A stretch of 51,447 bases of DNA, from the NCBI GenBank assembly GCA_020855015.1, contig JAHKLP010000022.1, forward strand, positions 1-51,447, given 5' to 3'. Positions within the stretch are counted from its first letter, which is position 1; each line of letters starts with the position of its first letter. Positions 1-8,144 of this stretch are shown here, one piece after another. The notes under the pieces are model-generated. The model worked only from the letters and a program-made list of their open reading frames with translations. It was not told where the DNA came from and made no database searches. Source of the DNA: Methanobacterium sp. (GTDB lineage Archaea; Methanobacteriota; Methanobacteria; Methanobacteriales; Methanobacteriaceae). A program made the translations under genes and the position numbers.

Positions 1-2
1 CA

Positions 3-503
3 TATCTTCATAATAAGTACCCTGATGGAGATTTCATTCTACTTGATTTGTCAGAAGAAATGTTAAACATTGCCAGAACTCGGTTCGAAAATTCTCCAAA
101 CTTTCATTATGTGGTTGCAGACTACTTGAAACAAGATTTCAAAGGATTTTTTGATATTGTGGTTTCATCCCTTTCCATCCACCACCTAGAACACCATGAT
201 AAGAGGTTACTGTATGAAAAAGTCTACCAACATCTGAATTCAGGGGGTGTTTTCATCAACGCAGACCAGGTTATGGGACCTTATCCTGCCAATGAGAAGG
301 AGTATTATCGGAACTGGTTTAACAAAATAGATATGGGTTCTCTTTCTGATTCAGAGAAAACCATTATATTTGACCGGATGAAGCTGGATAAACCAGCATC
401 ACTGGCAGATAATTTTAAATGGCTCGAAGAAATCGGTTTTGTTGATGTGGATGTTTATTATAAATACTATAATTTCGTTGTTATTTATGGAAAACGAATT
501 TAA
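3..503 (+). CDS. Class I SAM-dependent methyltransferase, 5'-truncated by window edge
   Basis: The reading frame is open from the window start, so the N-terminus with the glycine-rich SAM motif I lies upstream. Visible parts are the acidic motif II strand (FILLDLSEEM), a motif IV-like strand (FDIVVSSLSIHHLEH) and the post-motif segment (LNSGGVFINADQV), the order expected of a Rossmann-fold methyltransferase of the methyltransf_25/UbiE-like group. The SIHHL segment and later FKWLEEIGFVDVDVYYK fit small-molecule methyltransferases. The substrate cannot be told. The internal ATG at 48 is not the real start because the upstream codons already encode conserved fold. Confidence 0.85.
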   Translation, partial: YLHNKYPDGDFILLDLSEEMLNIARTRFENSPNFHYVVADYLKQDFKGFFDIVVSSLSIHHLEHHDKRLLYEKVYQHLNSGGVFINADQVMGPYPANEKEYYRNWFNKIDMGSLSDSEKTIIFDRMKLDKPASLADNFKWLEEIGFVDVDVYYKYYNFVVIYGKRI

Positions 504-563
504 ATCATGATTATCATTGAGATAATCCATTGTTCCGTGATTTATAAGATTTAGGTGTTTTTT

Positions 564-1268
564 ATGGATTTAAACCAAAAATTTAGAAACATTGCCATTG
601 ATGAAGGGGCAGATTTTTTTGGAGTTGGCGATCTATCATCAGTCCACGATTTTGTTAAAGAACAGGGTGGAGATGAAGTTGCTTCCTATCCCCTGGCTAT
701 TTCACTAGGGATACGAATTATTGATAGTATTGTGGATCAACTCCCCCAACGGGAGGAACGTGCTGTGGCAGTTAATTACCGCCATCATGGATACGATATC
801 ATTAACCGACGCTTAGATCTTCTTGCATCAAGGATAAGCAGCCAGATTCAGAATAGTGGTTACACGGCTCTTCCTATCCCTGCATCAGAACGTTATGATG
901 ATGAACGGATCTGTGCAGTTTTTTCCCATAAATTAGCCGCTCATTTGGCTGGTCATGGGTGGATTGGGAAAAGTTGTATGTTGATCACCCCAGAAGCAGG
1001 CCCAAGGGTGCGTTGGACTACCATACTTACTGATGCTCCCCTTAATGTTACCGGAACATCACAAAATGAAAAGTGTGGTAACTGTACAGAATGTGTGGAC
1101 ATTTGCCCGGTTTCTGCCTTCACTGGTATGCCTTTCAAGGAGGACGAACCTAGAGAAACACGTTATGATGCTAGTAAATGCGAAAAATATCTTCTTGAAG
1201 AAGCTGAATGGGAAGTTTGTGGTTTGTGTGTTTATATCTGTCCGCATGGAAGAAATAAAAAGAAATAG
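564..1268 (+). CDS. QueG-like 4Fe-4S double-cluster protein
   Basis: A 234-residue protein resembling the C-terminal half and iron-sulfur part of epoxyqueuosine reductase (QueG) and related reductive-dehalogenase-type proteins. Seen: HGWIGKSCMLITPEAGPRVRW, then two ferredoxin-like cysteine groups, CGNCTECVDICP near residue 175 and C-x10-C-x2-C-x3-CP near residue 212. The ATG at 564 is preferred over the GTG at 555 because AGGTG sits six bases before it, while the GTG is part of that site. Family knowledge: QueG reduces epoxyqueuosine in bacterial tRNA, but archaea make archaeosine instead, so the archaeal substrate is unknown. A corrinoid or flavin electron-transfer role is possible but not shown. 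Confidence 0.8.
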   Translation: MDLNQKFRNIAIDEGADFFGVGDLSSVHDFVKEQGGDEVASYPLAISLGIRIIDSIVDQLPQREERAVAVNYRHHGYDIINRRLDLLASRISSQIQNSGYTALPIPASERYDDERICAVFSHKLAAHLAGHGWIGKSCMLITPEAGPRVRWTTILTDAPLNVTGTSQNEKCGNCTECVDICPVSAFTGMPFKEDEPRETRYDASKCEKYLLEEAEWEVCGLCVYICPHGRNKKK

Positions 1269-1302
1269 AGATTTTATTAGAAAAATAATTTAAACTCCAG
1301 GT

Positions 1303-1815
1303 TTATTCATATTTTTCATAGCACACAATCTGGTCTAAATCCCTTCTGGCACGTTGAGCCGGAGTTTCGTCAGCATATCCCAGTGTAAATATGGCAGGAA
1401 CTCTGATATCCTTTGGAATACTTAAGATGTCTTTAACTTTATCTTCATCATAAGCCCCTAACCAGCAGGTTCCCAGACCAAGTTCAGTGGCCTCTAAAAT
1501 CATAAAAGATACTGCGATTGATAGGTCAACTGTATAAGCGTATTGTCCACAGGGCATGATCCTTTCAGATTCTGTTGAACAGGCCACAATGGTTATTGGT
1601 GCCTGACCCACAAACTTCTGACCATTTGCCGCTTCAATCAGTTTATTCCGGGTTTCTTGATTTTTTACAACCAAAAATTTCCATTTCTGCCTGTTAGCAG
1701 CAGATGGTGCAATCCTGGCTGATTCTAATATTTTTTCAAGTTTTTCATCCTCAATTTTAGTTTCCTTATATCTTCTAATGCTTTTCCTTTCATTAATCGC
1801 TTCAAAAACATCCAT
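1303..1815 (-). CDS. Nitroreductase-family FMN oxidoreductase
   Basis: A 170-residue protein with the nitroreductase fold signature: an N-terminal NERKSIRRYK segment that contacts FMN phosphate, APSAANRQKWKF near residue 40, and a C-terminal GLGTCWLGAYDE-KVKDIL segment. These dimeric flavoproteins use NAD(P)H or another hydride donor to reduce nitro compounds, quinones or similar acceptors; the true substrate is unknown. ATG at 1815 is preferred to the GTG at 1824, which lies in the GGGGGTG ribosome binding site. It lies downstream of a small cysteine-rich peptide gene and an HxlR-family regulator, a regulator family often linked to nitroreductase genes. Confidence 0.88.
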   Translation of the reverse strand: MDVFEAINERKSIRRYKETKIEDEKLEKILESARIAPSAANRQKWKFLVVKNQETRNKLIEAANGQKFVGQAPITIVACSTESERIMPCGQYAYTVDLSIAVSFMILEATELGLGTCWLGAYDEDKVKDILSIPKDIRVPAIFTLGYADETPAQRARRDLDQIVCYEKYE

Positions 1816-1937
1816 ACATAACACCCCCTTAATTATTATAATTATTATTATGTAATTTACAAAATAATAAAACTCTGCTAACTAAAAATAAAAGAAAATA
1901 AGTAAAATAAAAAAGATTTAAAAAACTGTTTTGTTGT

Positions 1938-2030
<93 letters not shown>

Positions 2031-2105
2031 TTTTTCACCTCGATAAGTTCAACAATATATAAAAGTAACTAATAATATTTAAAGTAGGTACTGACACTGA
2101 GCATA

Positions 2106-2127
2106 TATACTTACATAAAGTATACTT
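2106..2127. promoter_or_regulatory. Inverted-repeat operator candidate between HxlR gene and cysteine peptide
   Basis: TATACTT-ACATA-AAGTATA (2106-2124) is a perfect 7-bp inverted repeat, and it overlaps the perfect palindrome AAGTATACTT (2118-2127). It lies in the divergent intergenic region between the small peptide gene and the HxlR-family regulator, where an autoregulated winged-helix dimer would be expected to bind. Binding by that regulator is inference. Confidence 0.45.
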
Positions 2128-2215
2128 AGTATCATTTATTATAGCATTTATTAGTCATTTTTTCCATAGTATACATACAATTGATGTCAATTTTGATAAT
2201 GAAGGAGATGATCAG

Positions 2216-2539
2216 ATGACAACTAATGGTGAAAATCATGAGTATATCTGTTCAGTAGAAGCTGCTATCAATGAAATAGGCGGGAAATGGAAATCATTAG
2301 TATTATGTTCATTAAAGGATGGTAAACTTCGATTTAGCGAGATTAACAATAAATTACCGGATATCTCCCAAAGAATGTTAACAAAAACCCTTAGAGAGTT
2401 GGAAAAAGACAGGATAATAAACAGGAAAGTTTACCCGGAGGTCCCTCCCAAGGTTGAATACTCACTAACTTCTAAGGGAGAATCTGTATTGCCTATTTTA
2501 GACTCTTTGTGTGAGTGGGGAAGAAAATACGGCGAATAA
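2216..2539 (+). CDS. HxlR-family winged-helix transcriptional regulator
   Basis: A 107-residue protein with the HxlR/DUF24 layout: an N-terminal cysteine (YICSVEAAINEIGGKWKSLVL), then the winged helix LRFSEINNKLPDISQRMLTKTLRELEKDRIINRKVYPEVPPKVEYSLTSKG. The cysteine near residue 12 matches the redox-sensing position of YodB/HypR-type members, so thiol or electrophile sensing is plausible. AAGGAGATGATCAG precedes the ATG. It is divergent from the cysteine peptide and nitroreductase genes, with an inverted repeat between them, which suggests local control. Family assignment is firm; the inducer is unknown. Confidence 0.9.
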   Translation: MTTNGENHEYICSVEAAINEIGGKWKSLVLCSLKDGKLRFSEINNKLPDISQRMLTKTLRELEKDRIINRKVYPEVPPKVEYSLTSKGESVLPILDSLCEWGRKYGE

Positions 2540-2626
2540 AAAAAGGATGAAAAAGATTAACGATTTTATAATATTTCATAATTTCAATAAATAAACGCTA
2601 ATAAAAAATCCGTCAAGTGATATTAA

Positions 2627-3400
2627 ATGGACATAGATGGCACCGAAACTTCTGAACTGAAATTATTCAAGTTTGGAAGCCTAAAAAAATTGATGTTACT
2701 TTTATGCGCATTTGTTTTAGGGAGTGCCGCATTAATTACCTATTTTATCCCTGGTTTTAATTATTACTCAGTAGCCAGCTTCAATGCACTGCGCATTGAT
2801 GCTTTATTTGCATGTTTCTGGTACAATTATACATTATACATGCTCTATATCTTTTTATTTCCCATAGTAGTACTTTATATCATGTCATTCAAGGTTGATC
2901 AGTTAAAACCTTACCGTTTGGTGTTATTTTTATCCATGATAACCACTGCCATTGGGACACCTATTGTGGATCCAGTCATGAAAAACTTGTTTGCCATTCC
3001 ACGACCATGGATCACTTATCCAGATATTAACAGCTTATATCATGTACCCGGATTTTCTTTTCCATCCGGACATTCATTTCAATCATTTTCAACAACTTTA
3101 CCCATTATAATCTGTTTATTAACCAGTGATGAAACATTTAAAAGAAACTGGAAAAAAGTAATTTTAGCAACTATTTTGCTAATTTTAGCATTAATTCTTG
3201 CTTTAAGCAGAGTTTTAGCAGGCGTGCATTACATTTCAGATGTTTTATTTGGAATAGGATTTGCAATCTTTTTGATAGTAATTTTGGGTAGCTTAATTCA
3301 ATGGCTGTTGAAAAATGATTATTTAAACGTCCAAAATGAAAAATGGTATGCCCTAATGTTTATTTTAATCCTGATAATCAATACGATTTTCATCAGGTGA
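2627..3400 (+). CDS. PAP2-family membrane phosphatase
   Basis: A 257-residue integral membrane protein with about six hydrophobic segments. The three phosphatase motifs of the PAP2/acid phosphatase superfamily are present: KNLFAIPRPW (motif 1) near residue 120, FPSGHS (motif 2) near residue 147, and SRVLAGVHYISDVLFG (motif 3) near residue 195, including the catalytic histidines. Members remove phosphate from lipid phosphates such as phosphatidate or polyprenyl diphosphate at the membrane surface. In an archaeon an isoprenoid diphosphate recycled from protein glycosylation is a reasonable substrate, but that is inference. Confidence 0.9.
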   Translation: MDIDGTETSELKLFKFGSLKKLMLLLCAFVLGSAALITYFIPGFNYYSVASFNALRIDALFACFWYNYTLYMLYIFLFPIVVLYIMSFKVDQLKPYRLVLFLSMITTAIGTPIVDPVMKNLFAIPRPWITYPDINSLYHVPGFSFPSGHSFQSFSTTLPIIICLLTSDETFKRNWKKVILATILLILALILALSRVLAGVHYISDVLFGIGFAIFLIVILGSLIQWLLKNDYLNVQNEKWYALMFILILIINTIFIR

Positions 3401-3433
3401 AAGAAAAAAGAAATCGAAACTATATTCAATCCC

Positions 3434-4192
3434 TTAAAGTTGTTTAACAATTGTTGCCGCGAAAACAGCAGCTCCGAAACCATTATCAATGTTTACCACC
3501 GCTATTCCAGGCGCACAAGATTGTAACATGGCATTGAGAGCTGCAAATCCACCTATCCCCACCCCATAGCCCACTGATGTGGGAACTCCTATTACTGGAA
3601 CATCTACCAGTCCGGCAACCACTGATGGTAATGCTCCCTCCATTCCAGCCACTACAATTAGAGCTTTAACATCTTCTTGTATCATTCGCCTGATTTGTGA
3701 GAATAAACGGTGAATTCCCGCCACACCCACATCATAGGATGTTAAAACATCACATCCTGCTTCTTCAGCCACTATACGTGCCTCTTCAGCCACAGGAATA
3801 TCAGAAGTTCCAGCAGTTATGATGCCAATTTTTCCCTGCCTGTCTATTTCACCATCTTTAAGGAGCAAAATTCGTGCTTTATTATTGTATTCAGCTTGAA
3901 AACCTTTTTTTGGAAGATTTTTGATTTCTTCTTTGATTTTTAAGTATCTATCCTCTTCCAGCCGAGTCACCAGAACTCTTCCCCTATTTGCACAGTCCTT
4001 GATTATCTTCACCAGTTCCTGATCATCTTTACCTTCCGCAAAAATGGCTTCTGGAAACCCAGTGCGAAGATCACGTGAGGCGTCTAATTTAGCAAAATCC
4101 TCCAATTCAGCTATCTGCATGGTTTTAAGCATTTTTTCAGCTTTTTCCAACGAAATATTGCCATTGATCAGTTCCTGGAGTATTTTCTTCAT
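3434..4192 (-). CDS. larB: LarB-like nickel-pincer cofactor carboxylase (PurE-related)
   Basis: The C-terminal half is the PurE-like domain typical of LarB: GIITAGTSDIPVAEEARIVAEEAG, YDVGVAGIHRLFSQ, VVAGMEGALPSVVAGLVDVPVIGVPTSVGYG and a C-terminal NIDNGFGAA segment. The N-terminal 80 residues are the helical LarB-specific extension. LarB carboxylates and hydrolyses nicotinic acid adenine dinucleotide to start the nickel-pincer cofactor of lactate racemase-type enzymes. ATG at 4192 is preferred to an upstream TTG at 4210. No larC or larE is in the window. It diverges from hypF, another nickel-enzyme gene. Confidence 0.9.
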   Translation of the reverse strand: MKKILQELINGNISLEKAEKMLKTMQIAELEDFAKLDASRDLRTGFPEAIFAEGKDDQELVKIIKDCANRGRVLVTRLEEDRYLKIKEEIKNLPKKGFQAEYNNKARILLLKDGEIDRQGKIGIITAGTSDIPVAEEARIVAEEAGCDVLTSYDVGVAGIHRLFSQIRRMIQEDVKALIVVAGMEGALPSVVAGLVDVPVIGVPTSVGYGVGIGGFAALNAMLQSCAPGIAVVNIDNGFGAAVFAATIVKQL

Positions 4193-4347
4193 ACTATCCC
4201 TACCTACCAATCTTATATATTAAGCGGGAGTATTAAAAACAATTCTATGATCTTAACTATTAATCCATAAATTTCATCCCATATTCGGATCAGCGTCTGA
4301 GTAGAATAATGTTTCCAGATAAAAAAAATGAAATTAGAGGCATATAA

Positions 4348-6669
4348 TTGAAAAAAGCACGTATACTTGTCCAGGGAATAGTGCAGGGAGTTGGATTCCG
4401 CCCCAATGTTTACAGGTTAGCCAGAGCCAGGGATCTGAATGGATACGTGCGGAACTTGGGTAATGTGGTTGAAATAGTGGTTGAGGGAAGTGACGATAAT
4501 ATTAAAAGATTCACCACTGACATTGAAACTAAAAAAACACCAATATCCAAAATCGATTCTGTAAAGATAGAATGGTTGGATGATGATGGTCCCTTAAAAT
4601 TTAGTGGTTTCCAGATACTGGAAAGTTCATCTAACTTCTCTGGTTCTTCTGTGATACCTCCAGATGTTGCTACATGCGACAGTTGCCTTGGAGAAGTGAT
4701 GAAAAGTGGTGATCGCCGTTATCGTTATCCTTTCACTGCTTGTACTGACTGTGGCCCCCGTTTCACAGTTATAAGCTCCATCCCTTATGATCGTGAACGT
4801 ACATCAATGGATGCATTCCCCCTGTGTCCAGATTGTATGGGAGAATACCAGGACCCGGAGGACCGTCGTTACCATGCCGAAGCAACTTGTTGCCCAGTTT
4901 GCGGTCCTGAAGTTTTCCTTTATAGAGAAGAGAAGATCAGTGTAGATAATCCAATCAAAGAAGCAGCCAAACTTTTGGATGAAGGCAATGTATTGGCAAT
5001 GAAAGGTATTGGTGGTACTCATCTGGTAGTAAACACCCTTGATGATCTTCCTATCATTAACTTGCGTAATAAACTGGGTAGAATGAACCAGCCATTTGCC
5101 TGTATGTCTCCGGATATTCCAACTATAAGAAGCTTCGCTGAAGTAGCGAATTATGAAGAAAAGATCCTTTTATCAAATAATAGGCCCATTGTGATTCTTA
5201 AAAAGAACAAAGATTATTATTTATCACCCCATGTAGCTCCAGAACTGCATAATTTAGGCATTATGCTCCCCTACTCAGCCCTGCATCACCTGCTATTCAC
5301 CTACACTGACTCACCAGCCTATATCATGACCTCAGCCAACATGCCTGGTGAGCCTATGTTAACCCAAAACCAGGAAATAATTAGTAAACTGGAGGGTGTT
5401 GCTGATTATTATCTTTTACACAACCGTGAGATTATAAACCGATGCGATGACAGTGTTTTGAGGTTTCGTGGAGGAGATTTAGCATTTATCCGTCGCTCAA
5501 GAGGTTACGTGCCTGAACCATACGATTTCTCCAATATCAACACAGATTTGAATGTTCTGGCACTGGGCCCCGAAATTGACGTGACCTTTTCTCTTCTCAA
5601 GGAAGGAAAATGTTACGTTTCACAACATATAGGGGATACAACCAAATACGAGACTTTTCTCTATCTCCAAGAGGCCATAGAATACATGATGGGAATTACA
5701 AGGACTGATAATGTGGATATTGTAACCTGTGACCTTCATCCCCAATTTTTCACAACTAAACTGGCACATGAATTGGGTGAAAGGTTCCAATGTCCTGTTT
5801 TAAAGGTGCAACATCATCATGCCCATGCTGCAGCCCTATCCCTTGATTGGGGTGTGGAAGAACTTATTTGCATAGCGGCTGATGGTGTGGGCTATGGTGA
5901 CGATGGCAGTGCTTGGGGTGGAGAGATATTATACTCTAACCGAACAGAATATGAGCGGATGGCGAGTTTAATGCCCCAAAACATGCCAGGAGGGGATTTA
6001 ACCACACGTTTCCCTGCTCGGATGATGATGGCTATGCTTTACCCCTATTATGATGAAGATGAACTTCTGGAACTTATGAGGACTGATTATCTTGACTATT
6101 TCCCTCACGGTTTAAAAGAAGTTGATATTGTGGCTAATCAACTGGAAAGGAATTTCAACTTAACAGGGACCACCAGTACTGGACGAGTACTCGATGCACT
6201 GGCTGCAATTCTACATGTCTGTGGAGAAAGAACTTATGAGGGCGAATGTGCCATGAAACTGGAATCTGCGGCATATTCAGGGGAAGATAGTTTTGATTTG
6301 CCTATTAAGATAGTTCAAAAAAATGGGATGGATGTTTTGGATACTTCTCGAATCCTTTCATCAGTTTTAGAGAAAAAATTGGAAGGAGAAAAAATTGAAG
6401 ATTTGGCATGCTCGGCTCAGAGAGCCGTTTCAGAGGGTTTAGCCGAACTTGCAATTAGAACCGCCCGTAAAAAGGATGTTAATAACATTGGTGGTTCGGG
6501 GGGTGTTTTCTACAATGAAGCTATTAGTATGACTATTAAAAACGTTGTAGAAAATGCTGGTTTCCGTTTCCTCCAGCACAAAAATAGCTGTGCAGGGGAT
6601 GGTTCTGTTTCAATGGGTCAAGCCGTGGTCGCTGCCCTTTATTACAATAAAAATAGGAATAAATCATAA
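4348..6669 (+). CDS. hypF: Carbamoyltransferase HypF, [NiFe]-hydrogenase maturation
   Basis: A 773-residue, full-length HypF. Domains in order: an N-terminal acylphosphatase domain (VQGIVQGVGFRP, residues 8-19), two zinc-finger motifs beginning at Cys110 (CDSC...CTDC and CPDC...CPVC), a YrdC-like domain (about 205-390), and a Kae1-like carbamoyltransferase domain carrying HHHAHA near residue 490. HypF makes carbamoyl-AMP from carbamoyl phosphate and ATP and transfers the carbamoyl group to the HypE cysteine, the precursor of the iron cyanide ligands. The start is TTG, preceded by GAGG seven bases upstream. The frh hydrogenase further along is a natural client. Confidence 0.97.
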   Translation: MKKARILVQGIVQGVGFRPNVYRLARARDLNGYVRNLGNVVEIVVEGSDDNIKRFTTDIETKKTPISKIDSVKIEWLDDDGPLKFSGFQILESSSNFSGSSVIPPDVATCDSCLGEVMKSGDRRYRYPFTACTDCGPRFTVISSIPYDRERTSMDAFPLCPDCMGEYQDPEDRRYHAEATCCPVCGPEVFLYREEKISVDNPIKEAAKLLDEGNVLAMKGIGGTHLVVNTLDDLPIINLRNKLGRMNQPFACMSPDIPTIRSFAEVANYEEKILLSNNRPIVILKKNKDYYLSPHVAPELHNLGIMLPYSALHHLLFTYTDSPAYIMTSANMPGEPMLTQNQEIISKLEGVADYYLLHNREIINRCDDSVLRFRGGDLAFIRRSRGYVPEPYDFSNINTDLNVLALGPEIDVTFSLLKEGKCYVSQHIGDTTKYETFLYLQEAIEYMMGITRTDNVDIVTCDLHPQFFTTKLAHELGERFQCPVLKVQHHHAHAAALSLDWGVEELICIAADGVGYGDDGSAWGGEILYSNRTEYERMASLMPQNMPGGDLTTRFPARMMMAMLYPYYDEDELLELMRTDYLDYFPHGLKEVDIVANQLERNFNLTGTTSTGRVLDALAAILHVCGERTYEGECAMKLESAAYSGEDSFDLPIKIVQKNGMDVLDTSRILSSVLEKKLEGEKIEDLACSAQRAVSEGLAELAIRTARKKDVNNIGGSGGVFYNEAISMTIKNVVENAGFRFLQHKNSCAGDGSVSMGQAVVAALYYNKNRNKS

Positions 6670-6746
6670 ATAAATTCAATTTGTAATCGAAGGGGTGCGT
6701 TATCAGAAGTTATTTGAATTGCGGGTTTAAGTTATAAAATTAGCTT

Positions 6747-7241
6747 TTATTCTTGAGGTTCTTCCTCACCGAACATTACTGGCAGGTTTAATGAACGTAT
6801 CTTTAAAGCTCTTTTCCTTTCATTAACCTGTTTTAATAGAATTTCTGCATGTTTTTTGGCCTCATCATAGTTTTGGATTAGCTCTTCTAGTTCTGATGAA
6901 ATATCATCACCTAGACGGGCCTGTTCTTCTAACATTTGCAGTTCCTGAAATTCATGACCTGGTGATTTCACCCTTATAGTGCCCTGACTGATAAATATCT
7001 GGAACTCCACATCATTGGAAATATCATAATATTTCCGGGGTCTTCCACGTTCTATTTTTTGGAATTTGGAACTGAGGAGTCCTGCTTCTTCCATAGCACG
7101 CAGGTGTTCGATTATGGCTTTATGACCAATTTCCAGTTCTCTAGATATCTGACTGACAAAACGTGGCTCGTCACGTAAAAGGTCAAGTATGTTCCTTCTG
7201 GTTTTGCAGCCCATAACATCTAATAATAACTCTAAATCCAT
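6747..7241 (-). CDS. Winged-helix (ArsR-like) regulator divergent from the heat-shock operon
   Basis: A 164-residue protein. Residues 1-80 form an ArsR-type helix-turn-helix: DVMGCKTRRNILDLLRDEPRFVSQISRELEIGHKAIIEHLRAMEEAGLL, then a basic wing (ERGRPRKYYDIS). The C-terminal third is a predicted coiled coil (EFQELQMLEEQARLGDDISSELEELIQNYDEAKKHAEIL), probably for dimerisation. It is transcribed away from grpE-dnaK-dnaJ across a repeat-rich 338-bp region. That position suggests a regulator of the chaperone genes, analogous in location to archaeal heat-shock repressors; this is inference from context. Confidence 0.88.
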   Translation of the reverse strand: MDLELLLDVMGCKTRRNILDLLRDEPRFVSQISRELEIGHKAIIEHLRAMEEAGLLSSKFQKIERGRPRKYYDISNDVEFQIFISQGTIRVKSPGHEFQELQMLEEQARLGDDISSELEELIQNYDEAKKHAEILLKQVNERKRALKIRSLNLPVMFGEEEPQE

Positions 7242-7440
7242 TTTAATCCACTTTTTGTATTATTTATATTTAAACAAGTTCAATATAATTATATTTCTGT
7301 TATTTTTATTTTTATGTAAAACATTTGCCCATCTAAAGATTTATAGAATGTCTTGCCTTAAGAATTACCTTTAAAATTTATTGGAATTTCTATAAGAATT
7401 ATTGTAACAATTTGTTATTATAATCATTATTTTCAGAAAG

Positions 7441-7534
7441 GTTTATATAACCTTTGGTTACTAATAATTTATATAACTTTTGGTAACTATAACCATGTTT
7501 TTAGAAAAGTTTATATAACCATAAGTAACTATAA
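7441..7534 (+). promoter_or_regulatory. Triplicated TATA-containing element upstream of grpE
   Basis: Three related 23-26-bp units are seen, starting at 7441, 7467 and 7509. Each has RTTTATATAAC followed by a variant of TTGGTTACTA, TTGGTAACTA or ATAAGTAACTA. Units 1 and 3 share a preceding AGAAA. Each unit carries its own TATA box, so there may be alternative start sites or a TATA overlapped by operators. A further inverted repeat TAACAA-T-TTGTTA lies at 7405-7417. grpE begins at 7580 with GGTGA before its ATG. Confidence 0.6.
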
Positions 7535-7579
7535 TGCTAAGTTAGTAAATCTTCCAAACTCTTCATTAAAGGTGAACCA

Positions 7580-8122
7580 ATGAGCAATAAAAAAGAGATT
7601 GAGAAAATGAGGGATAATCTGAAAAAATTAGAGTCAGAAATCCAGGAAAAAAATGATGAAATTCAGGAGAAGGAAGAAGAAATCATCAAAAAAGAACAGG
7701 AAATTGAAAAATATAAAGAGCAACTTTTAAGACTTCATGCTGATTTTGATAACTTCAAAAAAAGAACTGAAAAGGAATTAACTGATCACATTCGCTATGC
7801 AAATGAAAAACTCATAATTAAAGTAATAGATACTTATGAAGACTTGGAAAGAGCCTTAAAATCCGGTAAATCTGAGGACTTGCAGGAAGGGGTGGAGATG
7901 ATCTATCAGAATCTCAAAAAGGTACTGGAGATGGAAGGCCTTGAAGAACTTCCTGCTAAAGGAGAGAAATTTGACCCTTACAAACATGAAGCACTTATGA
8001 CTGAGGCTCATGATGATTTTGAAAATGGAGAAATAATAGAAGAACTCTGTAAAGGTTATAAATTAAATTCCAAGGTTATAAAATATTCCAAAGTTAAAGT
8101 TTGTAAGAAAAATGATGCATAA
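7580..8122 (+). CDS. grpE: Nucleotide exchange factor GrpE
   Basis: A 180-residue protein with a long N-terminal coiled coil (residues 1-60, Lys/Glu-rich) followed by the GrpE core: LLRLHADFDNFKKRTEKE near residue 48, then a beta domain ending in GEIIEELCKGYKLNSKVIKYSKVKV. GrpE releases ADP from DnaK, and its coiled coil works as a thermosensor. It is the first gene of grpE-dnaK-dnaJ, 22 bp before dnaK, under the repeated promoter element. The length is normal for the family. Methanobacteriales acquired this chaperone set from bacteria, which is established knowledge. Confidence 0.97.
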   Translation: MSNKKEIEKMRDNLKKLESEIQEKNDEIQEKEEEIIKKEQEIEKYKEQLLRLHADFDNFKKRTEKELTDHIRYANEKLIIKVIDTYEDLERALKSGKSEDLQEGVEMIYQNLKKVLEMEGLEELPAKGEKFDPYKHEALMTEAHDDFENGEIIEELCKGYKLNSKVIKYSKVKVCKKNDA

Positions 8123-8144
8123 TGCAAATAAGAGGTGATTCTAT

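Noticed and set aside
7189..7374. 61-codon plus-strand frame across the regulator-grpE gap
   Set aside because: Overlaps the regulator start, is very Leu/Phe-rich from AT bias and has no ribosome binding site.
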